DNA from: CAWBRT01 sp050015355
Lineage (GTDB): Bacteria; Acidobacteriota; Terriglobia; Terriglobales; Acidobacteriaceae
Direction: 5' to 3'
Length of the DNA stretch: 27,031 nt
Assembly: GCA_050015355.1 (NCBI GenBank)
Contig: JBEKBO010000059.1
Coordinates: forward strand, 1 to 27,031
Shown: piece by piece, positions 15,025 to 25,000 of the stretch
How the letters are laid out: each line of letters begins with the position of its first letter
How positions within the stretch are numbered: the first letter of the stretch is position 1
Notes under the pieces: generated by a model
What the model saw: only the letters and a program-made list of their open reading frames with translations
What the model was told of the DNA's origin: nothing
Databases searched by the model: none
Position numbers and translations under genes: made by a program

Positions 15025-16272
15025 ATGAATCAGGAAACTCTTCTGCCACAGATCGATCAGGATGCGGAGCGGGGGGTCGATCCTCACTTATTGCACATGG
15101 TGGAGCTTGAACGTATCGCACGGGCGATCGACGTGGAAGACGTGATCCTGGAGCAAATGCGGCACGCGGAGTTGGAACTCACGATCCACCTGCCAGCTTC
15201 GCAGTCCGACGGGACGGCAGCTAATATCAGCACGCTGCAATGCCTGTACTCGCATTCCTCCGGGTGCATCACGGAGCTTACCATCGGACCGGACGTATTT
15301 CTCAACCAGGTACGCGCCGCGGCTTACGCCAACGACTTGAGCTGTGCCCTGCTGGGACTGGCGCTACGCGGCGGCGCGGCAGGAATCATCTGCGATCTTT
15401 CGCAATACTCCGAACGCGAGATGCGCCGATTGTTTCGCGGCTATTGCCAGCGGCTGCGAGCAACGCTGCCGAGTTTCTTCGGTTTTTCGCGGGTGTACGG
15501 CGGCAACCGGGCGATTCATGACTGGCTCGGCCATGACCTGGAAGGCGTGGGAAACGGTTTCGGGGCAGTTCGCCAGGCAGAGTCGCAGTGGACGCTGCTG
15601 GCGCGCTGGATCACCGAATTGATCGCCGCGGCGGAACAGCCGGGGCTACGGACTTACGCGATTCAAGGTTGCACCGGTCTTGGGCTGGCGATTGCGCGGG
15701 CGGTTTCAGGTGGCGGGGCAGCGGCGTTGTCCGGCAACAGCGGCGCCAAGGTAATCATGATGTCGGACGCCAGTGGCGCGATCCTGAACGACGCCGGAGT
15801 GGATGTCGCACGACTGGAAAGCCACATCCAGCGCGAACAGATGTTGTTCGGATACTCAGGGGCTGAACACGCCTATAGCGCGGATCTGTCGAAATGCGCA
15901 TGCGACGTGCTCATCATGCAAGCGCCCATGCAGATCACGGCGGCCAATTCCGGACAGGTGCAGGCAAAGCTGATCGTGGAGTGCGGTGCCGATTCCGTTT
16001 CGCAGGCAGCGAAAGCGGAGTTGGCCGCCAGAGGCATTGCCGTGATTCCCGAGGTGCTGGTTCGCAGCGGATTAGTGCTGCTGTCGGCTGCCGACTCCGC
16101 CCCGCTGCCGCTTGCCGAGTCGCGCATTCGCGCCTTGCTGCGGCGAACCGCCAAAAAGTTGATGCCGGAAATCTATCGCTCGGCCGAGATCTGGAAGACC
16201 GACCTGTCGCGCGCCGTGCTTTCACTTGCCATTGAACGTCGAGCGAACCAGATCAGGTGTGCGGCGATGTAA
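15025..16272 (+). CDS. Degenerate Glu/Leu/Phe/Val dehydrogenase-like protein (probable pseudoenzyme)
   Basis: A 415-residue protein that can be followed along amino-acid dehydrogenases. Residues about 88-145 (GPDVFLNQVRAAAY...LRGGAAGIICDLSQYSEREMRRLFRGY) match the N-terminal catalytic domain, and 208-262 (RTYAIQGCTGLG...KVIMMSDASGAILNDAGVDV) match the Rossmann domain, followed by DVLIMQAPMQIT and VIPEVLVRSG. The catalytic positions are changed: the lysine of GGAKGG is Ala119 (GGAAGI), the MTWK lysine aligns with Ser106, the GPAKGGIR segment is lost, and the PAPD aspartate segment is replaced by RVYGGN. It is therefore unlikely to deaminate amino acids, and may act as a nucleotide- or ligand-sensing partner of the operon. 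The start has a GGGAGG site at good distance. A distal operon position is likely despite the preceding hairpin. Confidence 0.75.
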   Translation: MNQETLLPQIDQDAERGVDPHLLHMVELERIARAIDVEDVILEQMRHAELELTIHLPASQSDGTAANISTLQCLYSHSSGCITELTIGPDVFLNQVRAAAYANDLSCALLGLALRGGAAGIICDLSQYSEREMRRLFRGYCQRLRATLPSFFGFSRVYGGNRAIHDWLGHDLEGVGNGFGAVRQAESQWTLLARWITELIAAAEQPGLRTYAIQGCTGLGLAIARAVSGGGAAALSGNSGAKVIMMSDASGAILNDAGVDVARLESHIQREQMLFGYSGAEHAYSADLSKCACDVLIMQAPMQITAANSGQVQAKLIVECGADSVSQAAKAELAARGIAVIPEVLVRSGLVLLSAADSAPLPLAESRIRALLRRTAKKLMPEIYRSAEIWKTDLSRAVLSLAIERRANQIRCAAM

Positions 16273-16376
16273 TCCGCCGGCCGCGCCGCTTCCCGTTTCG
16301 AATCGCTTTCCTGAAATGCAGTTCAATTTTGAAACTAAGCTAACGCGGCACTCGTCCGAGGTGTTTGCGTGATCCA

Positions 16377-16392
16377 TTGCCGGGTTCGGCAA
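16377..16392. repeat. Short inverted repeat TTGCCG-GGTT-CGGCAA
   Basis: A perfect 6-bp stem with a 4-base centre, about 105 bp after the GDH-like stop and 170 bp before the ABC exporter start. No T-run follows. It could be a weak hairpin or an operator; nothing else stands out in the 16273-16562 gap. Confidence 0.3.
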
Positions 16393-16562
16393 GTCAACCA
16401 CTTTGGGCTAATCTAAGGCTCCTGGTACGAAAGGATTAAGGTTGCGAGCTCGGGAACTACTGATTCCTGCCGATTGTGAGCGGCGTATCGCGTTGCTTAT
16501 GCTTACGCTGCCGCAAGTTCCGGTTGGAGCCGCTTCCTTGCCGGATGCGCTTCGGGGGATCA

Positions 16563-18374
16563 GTGCGCCTAAGGCTACACGAGAAAGAACGCCGGTTTTG
16601 GAAGCGGGTCGCAAGCTCAGCCCGTCACTGCTGGCTTCATCTAGCCGGAATTCTGGGCCTGAGCATCCTTTCCACTCCGATTGCGCTGCTCATGCCGCTG
16701 CCCCTGAAGATTGCTGTCGATTCCGTGCTGGGACATCAGCCTCTGCCGCGCTGGCTTGCCCTGCTGGTTCCGTCCGTGCTTTCGCACACCGCCTGCCTGC
16801 TTTTGGCCGCGGGTCTATTGGTCTTCATCGCACTGCTCAGCAGCTTGCAGTTATTAGCAAGCTGGCTGCTGCAAACCTACACGGGCGAGAGACTGGTACA
16901 CGAGTTGCGGGGCCAACTGCTATGGCATGTGCAAAGGTTGAGCCTGGCGTTCCACGACCGGCGCGGCGCCAACGATACCGCTTACCGGATCCAATATGAC
17001 GCGGCTGCAATCCAGAACATTCTGATCCATGGGCTGCTCCCCATTGTGAGCTCCGCGGTTGGCTTCGTTGCCATGCTCTATGTCACCGCGCAAATCAATT
17101 GGCGGCTGGCGATCGTGGCTTTGATACTGTCTCCGGTGCTTTGGCTGTTGGCCCACAACTCAGGCCGCAAGGTCGGCAGCCGCTACGATGAGGTGCGCGA
17201 ACTCGACAGTTCGGCGATGCTGGTTCTGCACGAGACGCTCGCCGCCGTTCGGGTGGTGAAGGCGTTTGGCCGAGAGACGCACGAAGACGAGCTCTTCCGC
17301 CGCAAGTCGCGCCAGCGCATGAGGCAACAAATCCGCTTGGCATCCATTCAGGCCAGTTTCCATGTGCTCATTGGCTTCGCGATCGCCGTGGGGACAGCCG
17401 CCGCCCTTGTGATCGGCGTTGCGCAAGTTCAGGCGCACGCAATCACGGTGGGCGAACTGTTGCTTGTCATGGCCTATATCGCCCAGCTTCACGAACCCCT
17501 GCGCAACATCAGCAGCAAGATCCCCGAACTGCAAGCCTCTGTTTCCAGTGTCCGGCGCGCTTTTTCGCTGCTGGATGAAATTCCGGAGCTGAGTGAAAGT
17601 CCGGCGACCCTTCCACTGAAAAGAGTCGCGGGACATTTTGTTTTTTCGGATGTCTCGTTCCAGTACACGAACGGACACCGTGTGCTGAACCATGTTTCAT
17701 TCGAGGTGCAACCGGGCACGCGGGTTGGTATCGCCGGTCCGAGCGGATCGGGCAAAACAACACTGATCAACATGCTGACCCGGTTCTACGACCCGGTGGA
17801 GGGCTGCATTTCGCTCGACGGAGTTGACCTGCGAAATTACAGCCTCGCCGATCTCCGCCAGCAGTATTCCATCGTGCCGCAGGAGCCGATGCTGTTCTCC
17901 ACGACTGTTGCCGCAAACATAGCTTACGCGCGGCCGGAGGCGAGTCGCACCGAAGTAGTGGAGGCAGCCAAAATGGCGGGTGCTCATGAATTCATCATGC
18001 GGTTGCCGAAAGGGTATGACACTCCGCTTGGCGAAGGCGGATTTGTCCTGTCCGGGGGAGAGCGCCAGCGCCTGGCGATTGCGCGGGCGTTTCTGAAGGA
18101 TGCGCCGGTATTGATTCTGGACGAACCGACCAGTGCCGTGGATGTGCATGCCGAACAGCTCATCATCGACGCGATGGAGAAGCTCATGCGCGGTCGAACG
18201 ACTTTCATGATCGCGCATCGCTTGAGCACGCTGGAAAGAAGCGATCAGGTACTGGTTCTCAGGGACGGTCGTCTCAAGTTCGTCGTCAACGGTCAGCAAC
18301 AGGCGCGGGAAGAGTTGCTGACCAATTCCGAGCCGCCCGCCGGTTCCCACTGCGGCCCGGTGCTGGTTTGCTAG
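16563..18374 (+). CDS. ABC exporter half-transporter (fused TMD-NBD, MsbA/LmrA-like)
   Basis: About 603 residues: an N-terminal six-helix ABC transmembrane domain (about 20-310, starting with the helix LAGILGLSILSTPIALLMPLPLKIAVDSVLG) fused to a nucleotide-binding domain. The latter has Walker A GPSGSGKTT (about 392), Q-loop IVPQEP, signature LSGGERQRLAIARA, Walker B VLILDEPTSAVD and H-loop IAHRLST, all intact. It should work as a homodimer exporting a lipid, peptide or drug using ATP. The frame is open upstream to GTG 16476 with an ATG at 16545, but those 29 residues are cysteine/arginine-rich and not family-like. GTG 16563 follows GGGGG closely and is preferred, with moderate certainty. A dipeptidase gene follows. 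Confidence 0.88.
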   Translation: MRLRLHEKERRFWKRVASSARHCWLHLAGILGLSILSTPIALLMPLPLKIAVDSVLGHQPLPRWLALLVPSVLSHTACLLLAAGLLVFIALLSSLQLLASWLLQTYTGERLVHELRGQLLWHVQRLSLAFHDRRGANDTAYRIQYDAAAIQNILIHGLLPIVSSAVGFVAMLYVTAQINWRLAIVALILSPVLWLLAHNSGRKVGSRYDEVRELDSSAMLVLHETLAAVRVVKAFGRETHEDELFRRKSRQRMRQQIRLASIQASFHVLIGFAIAVGTAAALVIGVAQVQAHAITVGELLLVMAYIAQLHEPLRNISSKIPELQASVSSVRRAFSLLDEIPELSESPATLPLKRVAGHFVFSDVSFQYTNGHRVLNHVSFEVQPGTRVGIAGPSGSGKTTLINMLTRFYDPVEGCISLDGVDLRNYSLADLRQQYSIVPQEPMLFSTTVAANIAYARPEASRTEVVEAAKMAGAHEFIMRLPKGYDTPLGEGGFVLSGGERQRLAIARAFLKDAPVLILDEPTSAVDVHAEQLIIDAMEKLMRGRTTFMIAHRLSTLERSDQVLVLRDGRLKFVVNGQQQAREELLTNSEPPAGSHCGPVLVC

Positions 18375-18456
18375 AGTAATTGACCAGGTCCTTTCGTCAA
18401 CGCGGCTTTGTTCGGCGCCGGTTGCCGGCCCGCAAGCTCGTTTCCAGGTGAACGCA

Positions 18457-19158
18457 ATGAACTCGATGCGCTTGCTTCTGATTAGCGCCTCCGCGGTGCA
18501 TGGCAGCGGTTACCTCGATCACGCTGAGGCTGAAATCCGAAGTTTCCTCGGTGCTGTCCGCCGCCTGCTGTTTGTGCCGTTTGCACTCTATGATCGCAAT
18601 GCTTACGCGAACAAGGCGCGTCAGCGGTTTGCGCAAATGGGCTATGAAGTCACGTCGCTTCACGAAGTGAACGACATGAGGAAGGCGATCCGCACTGCCG
18701 AGGCGGTTTTCGTAGGCGGCGGCAACACCTTTCGATTGCTGAAATCCCTCTACGATTTCAAGCTGCTCGAGGTTATCGGCGAACGGGTGCGCGGCGGGAT
18801 GCCATACATCGGATCGAGCGCGGGGTCGAATATTGCCTGCCCAACCATTCGCACGACGAACGATATGCCCATCGTCGAGCCTCCGAGCCTTGCCGCCTTA
18901 AACCTGTTTCATTACCAGATCAATCCCCATTACCTGGCGCCCGATCCAAGCTCAACCCACATGGGCGAGACTCGCGAAGAGCGCTTGCTGCAATACCTGG
19001 AAGAAAACGAAATCCCGGTTGTGGGCCTTCCAGAGGGAGCGATGATTCGTTGCGAGAACGGCGAGGCGATCCTGAAGGGCACGCGCGGAGCACGGATCTT
19101 CAAGCGCGGCATTCCACCATTTGAACTCGATCCCGGTGCAAACCTGCGCGTTGGATGA
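18457..19158 (+). CDS. pepE: Alpha-aspartyl dipeptidase (peptidase E, family S51)
   Basis: A 233-residue protein closely resembling E. coli PepE in length and sequence. The catalytic triad is visible as Ser121 in GSSAGSN, Asp136 in CPTIRTTNDMPIVEP and His158 in NPHY, along with the VGGGNTFRLLK and GETREERL motifs. It hydrolyses dipeptides with an N-terminal aspartate in the cytoplasm. The ATG at 18457 is chosen because AGGTGA lies five bases upstream; the GTG at 18448 that would add three residues overlaps that ribosome site. It follows an ABC exporter on the same strand after about 80 bp, and cotranscription is possible. No linkage to an asparaginase or cyanophycinase pathway is visible. Confidence 0.93.
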   Translation: MNSMRLLLISASAVHGSGYLDHAEAEIRSFLGAVRRLLFVPFALYDRNAYANKARQRFAQMGYEVTSLHEVNDMRKAIRTAEAVFVGGGNTFRLLKSLYDFKLLEVIGERVRGGMPYIGSSAGSNIACPTIRTTNDMPIVEPPSLAALNLFHYQINPHYLAPDPSSTHMGETREERLLQYLEENEIPVVGLPEGAMIRCENGEAILKGTRGARIFKRGIPPFELDPGANLRVG

Positions 19159-19301
19159 GTTCGCTGAAGTCCGGGTTGGCGCAATGACTGCATCCAGCAT
19201 GATGCCGCGCCGGCCAAACCCCTATTGTGTGTGAGGGAGGCTGGTGATAACGTCTGGCTAAACGGCTCTGCCGGCGACGCCGCGCATCCGTCGGAAACTC
19301 G

Positions 19302-22046
19302 ATGCTCGTTCCCTATAGGATTCAACTGGAGCAGACGGTCGAGGCGGCTCTCAACGGCGCGACTGTGGTAACCGCGAACACGCGAGCCTCCCGCAACCTG
19401 CTGCGCGCCTGCGACCAGCGGCGCAAGGCAGGCGCGGCAGCATGGCGCACGCCTTCAGTGTTACCGCTGGCGGCTTGGGCAACCGAGCTTTGGCAATCGG
19501 CGCAGGTGAGCGGGGCGCTCGATCAAACGCTGCTCGGGCCGCTGCAACAGCAGGCGCTCTGGACCCGGATTGTTGGCGAATCTCCATCCTCGACCGTCGT
19601 TCTGAATGGCCGCGAGCTAGCCCGGCTTGCATCGCAGGCGTGGGAAGCGATGCACGCGTATTCGGTTCCATTCCGCTCGCCGGAATTCCGCGACACGGTC
19701 GAATCAAGCTCCTTTCTGGCCTGGGCTAATGCTTATCGCGATGTCACTGCCGGCAGCAAGTGGCTCGATGCCGCACGGCAGCTCGACGTCCTGGAGCCGC
19801 TGCTTCCGGCACTGAAGAGTTTGCTGCCGAAGAGCATGATATTTGCCGGCTTTGACCGGCTCACACCGCAACAACGGAAACTGATCGCCGCGCTCTCGCT
19901 GCAAGGCATAACCGTAAGAATCCTAAGCGCGGAGCCTGGCTTGGATGCCGGGGATACGATACGAAGCGTTAAGCTGGCCGACCGCTCAACCGAGTTGACG
20001 ATGGCCGCGGGCTGGGCGCGTGCTCAACTGGAATCCAATCCGTCGGCAAATCTCGGCGTTGTGATTGCGGAACTCTCGCAAATCAAGGACAGGGCCGAGC
20101 AGACTTTCTCAGCCATTCTTCATCCGGAACAATACTTCGCGGTTCGCGATGTTCCTCAACGTGCCTTCGATATTTCGCTTGGCCGCGCGCTTTCCGAGTA
20201 CCCAATCGTCCGTGGCGCCATGATCTTCCTGCGTTTGCTCTCGGTGTCCGTGCCGCTTGCGGACTTTTCTGCCTGGCTTCGGTCGCCTTATTTCGGTGCA
20301 GTTGGCGAAGCGGGCGGCAAGCGCGCGCAACTCGATTGGTTTTTGTCGCAGGTGCTCCCGCCTTTCGTAACACTCGAGTCTGTGCTCGCAGCCACGGCGA
20401 AGGCGGTCGCCAAGGGATACGCGGTTGGCGACCTCGGCAGACAACTGCAAGCTGCGCGGCAGTTCGTCATGCGCGCGCAAGCGCTGCCCCCAAACCGCTG
20501 GATTAGCGAGATCTCCTCCCTGCTTGCGGCTGCGCGCTGGCCCGCTGAAGTTGATGGGCTTCGCTTGACCACCGAGGAATATCAAGCTCGCGAAGCGTGG
20601 GAAGACCTGCTCGCCGAAATTGGCAGCCTCGATCTGGTACGGCCGCGTATGGAATTCGGCGAAGTTGTCGAGTGCATTGTCGAGGCGGCCTCCACCCGGA
20701 TTTTCAAACCGCAGAATCAGAGCGCTCCGGTGCAGGTGATGGGCGAATTGGAAGCTGCGGGCTCTTGCTTCGATGCGCTTTGGATCGCGGGCTGGAGCGA
20801 CGATGCATGGCCGCAACGGGGAGCGCCAAACCCGTTGCTTCCGATCGCGCTGCAGCGTGAGTACAACTTGCCCCATAGTTCCGCCGAGAACGAGCTCGAT
20901 TTTGCACGCGGCGTGTCCGATCGCTTGCTGCAAAGTGCCGCGCAAGTCACGGTCAGTTGGCCGGCAGGGGAAGAAGATCGTCAACTCCGCCCCTCGCCAC
21001 TAGCTGCCTTGCTGCCGGCTATCGGCAGCGACGATCTGGGCGTGCCATCGCCCAAGAGCTTGGCGGAGCTATTCCCTTCCGTGGCGCTGGAGTCAGTGCA
21101 GGACTATCGGGCTCCGGCGGTTGTCGGCGGCGAAATGCGATCGCATGGGACTCGCATTCTGGAGCAGCAATCAAACTGTCCGTTCCGCGCCTTCGTAGAG
21201 CTGCGCCTCTCCGCCGCCCAAGCTAAGCGAGTGGAACCGGGTTTGACGCCGGCCAACCGTGGACAGCTTGTTGAAACCGCCCTGCAGTGCGCATGGGATG
21301 AGCTTCGCGACAAATCCACTCTCGAAACATGTGGCGACCAGCGTTTGCAGGAAATCGTCAGCGCTGCCGTGGAGCGCGCTTTCAGCTCGCTGGATTTGAA
21401 GCCGAGCGATACTTGGGAAACCCGATACCTCGAATTGGAGCGGCAGCGGTTGACAGCGCTGGTCCACGAGTGGCTCAAGTTCGAGCGCGGCCGTGAAGAC
21501 TTTAGCAAGGTTGTGCATCAGCAGGATATTGAATTTCAGCTAGCCGGCCTGGATTTGCGCGGCCGCATCGACCGCCTTGATCGTCTTCAGGACGGCTCGC
21601 TGGTGATCATCGACTACAAAACCGGCAGCCAGTCCTACCACGTCGGGGATTGGAACACACCTCGTCCCGTGCGTCCGCAACTTCCACTCTATGCGACGGC
21701 TTTGCTGCGCGCTCCCGGCACGAATCTCTCCGGTGTCGCATTTGCTTTCGTCAATCGTGGCGAGTGCCGCATGACGGGCGCCGGCGTCCGGCCCGAAATT
21801 TTCGGAGCCAAGAGATTGCGCGGCCCAGCGTTGCAGGAATACCTGGAGAAATGGGGCCCGGAGCTGGAATCGCTCGCCGAAGCATTTCTGCGCGGCGATG
21901 CGCGCATAGATCCAAAGCATGCGCCGGGTTCCGCTTCCCGATCGACTTGCGATGAGACCTACTGCCACTTGCGCGCGGTCTGCCGCATGGCGGAAATCGA
22001 TTTCCCGCGGGAGCAGGCGGAGGAGCAGCCCGATGAACTCGACTAG
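19302..22046 (+). CDS. AddB-like DNA repair protein with PD-(D/E)XK nuclease (TIGR03623 type)
   Basis: A 914-residue protein, the size of the AddB-related 'probable DNA repair protein' family. The N-terminal half has a superfamily I-like helicase fold without a working Walker A (VVTANTRASRNLL at the usual position), as in inactive AddB-type subunits; MGELEAAGSCFDALWIAGWSDDAWP is the conserved central motif. The C-terminal nuclease has GRIDRLDRL and IIDYKTG (about 750-770), giving the D...DxK active site. Four cysteines, one in SNCPFRAF (about 626) and three in TCDETYCHLRAVC (about 883-894), could bind the [4Fe-4S] staple of AddB nucleases, although the spacing CX4CX5C is wider than the usual CX2CX5C. 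It overlaps the AddA-like gene by 14 bp, so the two subunits are coproduced for double-strand-break end processing. Confidence 0.88.
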   Translation: MLVPYRIQLEQTVEAALNGATVVTANTRASRNLLRACDQRRKAGAAAWRTPSVLPLAAWATELWQSAQVSGALDQTLLGPLQQQALWTRIVGESPSSTVVLNGRELARLASQAWEAMHAYSVPFRSPEFRDTVESSSFLAWANAYRDVTAGSKWLDAARQLDVLEPLLPALKSLLPKSMIFAGFDRLTPQQRKLIAALSLQGITVRILSAEPGLDAGDTIRSVKLADRSTELTMAAGWARAQLESNPSANLGVVIAELSQIKDRAEQTFSAILHPEQYFAVRDVPQRAFDISLGRALSEYPIVRGAMIFLRLLSVSVPLADFSAWLRSPYFGAVGEAGGKRAQLDWFLSQVLPPFVTLESVLAATAKAVAKGYAVGDLGRQLQAARQFVMRAQALPPNRWISEISSLLAAARWPAEVDGLRLTTEEYQAREAWEDLLAEIGSLDLVRPRMEFGEVVECIVEAASTRIFKPQNQSAPVQVMGELEAAGSCFDALWIAGWSDDAWPQRGAPNPLLPIALQREYNLPHSSAENELDFARGVSDRLLQSAAQVTVSWPAGEEDRQLRPSPLAALLPAIGSDDLGVPSPKSLAELFPSVALESVQDYRAPAVVGGEMRSHGTRILEQQSNCPFRAFVELRLSAAQAKRVEPGLTPANRGQLVETALQCAWDELRDKSTLETCGDQRLQEIVSAAVERAFSSLDLKPSDTWETRYLELERQRLTALVHEWLKFERGREDFSKVVHQQDIEFQLAGLDLRGRIDRLDRLQDGSLVIIDYKTGSQSYHVGDWNTPRPVRPQLPLYATALLRAPGTNLSGVAFAFVNRGECRMTGAGVRPEIFGAKRLRGPALQEYLEKWGPELESLAEAFLRGDARIDPKHAPGSASRSTCDETYCHLRAVCRMAEIDFPREQAEEQPDELD

Positions 22047-25000
22047 CGCGGAGATCGTTCGCGAGCCCGCCGACGCCGCGGTGCGCAAAGCCGTAATCGA
22101 TTGCCGCCGCTCCTTTATCGTGCAGGCGCCCGCCGGTTCCGGGAAAACCGAGCTACTCATCCAGCGCTTCCTCAACCTGCTGGCCTACGCGGAAATAGCA
22201 GAACCCGAAGCGATCCTTGCCATCACCTTTACGCGCAAGGCGGCGAGCGAGATGCGCAACCGCATCCTCGGCGCCCTCGAGCAGGCGGCGGCATCCGGCA
22301 GCAGCGGTGGAGACCCGGCGTATCTTGGGGACCCCGGCCTGACGCAACAATTGGCTTCCGCCGTTCTCCGGCGTGACCGTCAACTCCGATGGGCTATTCT
22401 GGAAAACCCGGGACGGCTGCAAGTGCGCACAGTCGATTCCTTCTGCGAGTCGGTAAGCCGTCAAATGCCGATTCTGGCGCGTTTTTCAGCCGGTGCGAAC
22501 GTCAGCGAAGATTGCGATGCGCTCTACCAGCAGGCTGCCCGGCGGACGCTGCGGCTGCTGGCGCATCCCACGGCCAGCATTGCATCGGCGGTGGAAACCT
22601 TGCAGCGCCATCTCGACAATAATCTGCAACGCGCGGAATTGCTGCTGATAGAAATGCTGAAGCGGCGCGACCAGTGGCTTCCCTTGTTGGGCCGTTGCGA
22701 TCAATTCGACGCTGCTGAACTGACTCGTTTTCGCGAAGAGCTGGAAGCCTCTCTTCGTCATGCTGTTTGTACCGAACTGGCGGAGATTCGCAACCGTGTT
22801 CAGACCGCACTCGGCGCTCGCCCTGAAGAGTTCGTCAGCCTGGCTCGCTATGCCGCGCGGAATCTTCAAACTTCCGCTCCGGAGAGCCGGGTTGCACTGC
22901 TGTGCTCCATCGAGGACTTGCCCGGGGAAGATCCGGCGGAAGTGAAGCTCTGGCTCGGACTTCGCGATTTCTTCCTGAATAAAAGCGGAAAGCTCTGGAG
23001 CCGGCTGACGGTGAAGAATGGTTTTCCGCCGCTTCCGGAGTGCAGACCACACAAGGAGCGTTGCGAGGAGTTGTTCTCTTGGCTCAGCGGCAATGCTGAA
23101 GCGGAAGGACTGGCGGCGGCGCTTGGCCGGATCGAGTTCTTGCCGCCGGTTACTTACACCGGCGAACAGTGGGAGTGCGTGCGCTCTCTCCTCGTTGTCT
23201 TGCCGCTGGCGGCCGCCGGGTTGAAGGTCGTTTTTGCCGAGCTAGGGACTTGCGATTTCATTGAAGTTTCACAGGCCGCGCTTGCAGCTCTGGACCCGGC
23301 TGAACCCTCGCAGCTTGCGCTTTCTCTAGGCTGCCGGATACAGCACGTGCTGGTTGATGAATTCCAGGACACATCGGTAGCGCAGGTGGAGCTGTTGAAG
23401 CGGCTCACGGCGGAGTGGGCAATCGGCGACGACAACACTTTGTTCCTCGTGGGCGATCCCATGCAGTCGATCTACGGCTTCCGCAAGGCCGAGGTCAGCC
23501 TTTTCGAGGATGCGCGCCGCGGCCGTGCCGGCCTGCCATCGCTTGTGCCGCAGGAACTGCTAGTGAACTTTCGCTCCACGGAGCCCCTGGTTGCCTGGTA
23601 CAACCGGGTATTCGGCGAAGTGCTGCGCGAACCAAACCGGGCGACTGGCGCGGTCAAGTACAATCCGGCCGAACCCGCGCAATTCGACCGTGCGTACCCG
23701 TCCGAGTTGGACGGAGTGCACCTGCACGGGGCCGATGATGGCGAATCGGAAGGCGCGTGTGTCGCCGATATTGTCAAGCGTGTGCGCCAACAGCGTCCCG
23801 CAGACCGCATTGCAATCCTGGTTCGTGCCAGGACCCACTTGCCGGAAATTGTTCGCGCCTTGCAGGCCGCGGAGATTCGATTTCGCGCGGTCGACATTGA
23901 ACCGCTCGGCCAAAGCCAGGTCGTTCGTGACCTGCATGCTTTGACGCTCGCGATTGCCCAGCCTGCCGATCGCATCGCGTGGCTTGCGCTGTTGCGCTCG
24001 CCTGTTTGCGGACTCGCCTTGCCCGACCTTCTCGAACTCTGCCGCGGTGATGACCGCGCTACCATTCCGCAGCTGCTCTCATCGCGGTCCTCGCGCCTTT
24101 CGGAAAATTCGCGCCAGCGTTGTGAGCGATTATTCGCCGTGCTTGCTGAGGCAATCGCTCTGCGCGGCCGGAGAGGTTTGCGCGAGATTGTCGAACGCAC
24201 GTGGATCGTTCTCGGCGGACCTGCCAGCTCCGTAAAGATTGATCAGGACCTTCGTGACGCCATGGCTTACCTCGATCTGCTGCAGCAATCGGAAGCCGGC
24301 GGTGAACTCGCGGATGCGGACGCGTTCCAGAAGAACCTGCAACAGCTCTTCGCCCCAACGGAAACCGAGATTCCCGGAGCCGTCGAGATCATGACCATCC
24401 ATGGCGCCAAAGGCTTGCAGTGGGATACCGTAATCCTTCCGGCGCTGGGGCGCACCACTCGACACGAAGATGAACAACTGCTCTACTGGCGCGAGTCCGT
24501 GAGCGAGGGGCAGGCTCATCTACTGCTCGCTCCGATCGACTCGGCCGCCAATGCCAGCCTGGACGCCGGCGTGGAGAAATATCTTAAGCGAATTTCATCC
24601 GATCGCGGCAGGGAGGAACTGAAACGCCTGCTCTATGTCGCCTGCACTCGCGCACGCTCTGCCCTGCACTTGGTGGCGGAGCTGCCTGAAGAAGACAAAG
24701 ATCCCCACCGAGGTTCCATGCTCTCACTGCTCTGGCCGGTACGCGGGCTGCGCTCGGAGTTCGAGCATTTCCACGGTTCCATCGGAGACGTCACTCAGCC
24801 TCGCATTCCTCCCAGCGTGCTTCGCCGGCTGCCGCTCGAATGGCGACAGCCTGCTCCGCCGCCGGCCTTGCATTGGCAGAGCAGAGACGAGCTTGCCGGC
24901 AAGTTAGAGCCGCAGGCCCATACCTTCGATTGGGCAAGCCAGCGCCTTCGCAAAGTTGGGACCGCGGCTCACAGGCTTCTGCAGCAGATTAGTCGCGAAG

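Noticed and set aside
13729..15087. A 452-codon minus-strand frame opposite the hybB-like gene
   Set aside because: It has an R/Q/H-rich composition and no recognisable motif; the opposite strand is a clear membrane protein with good ribosome sites.
16323..16365. A sigma54 promoter (GGCAC...TTGC) before the ABC exporter
   Set aside because: The spacing between the two boxes is far longer than the fixed -24/-12 distance.
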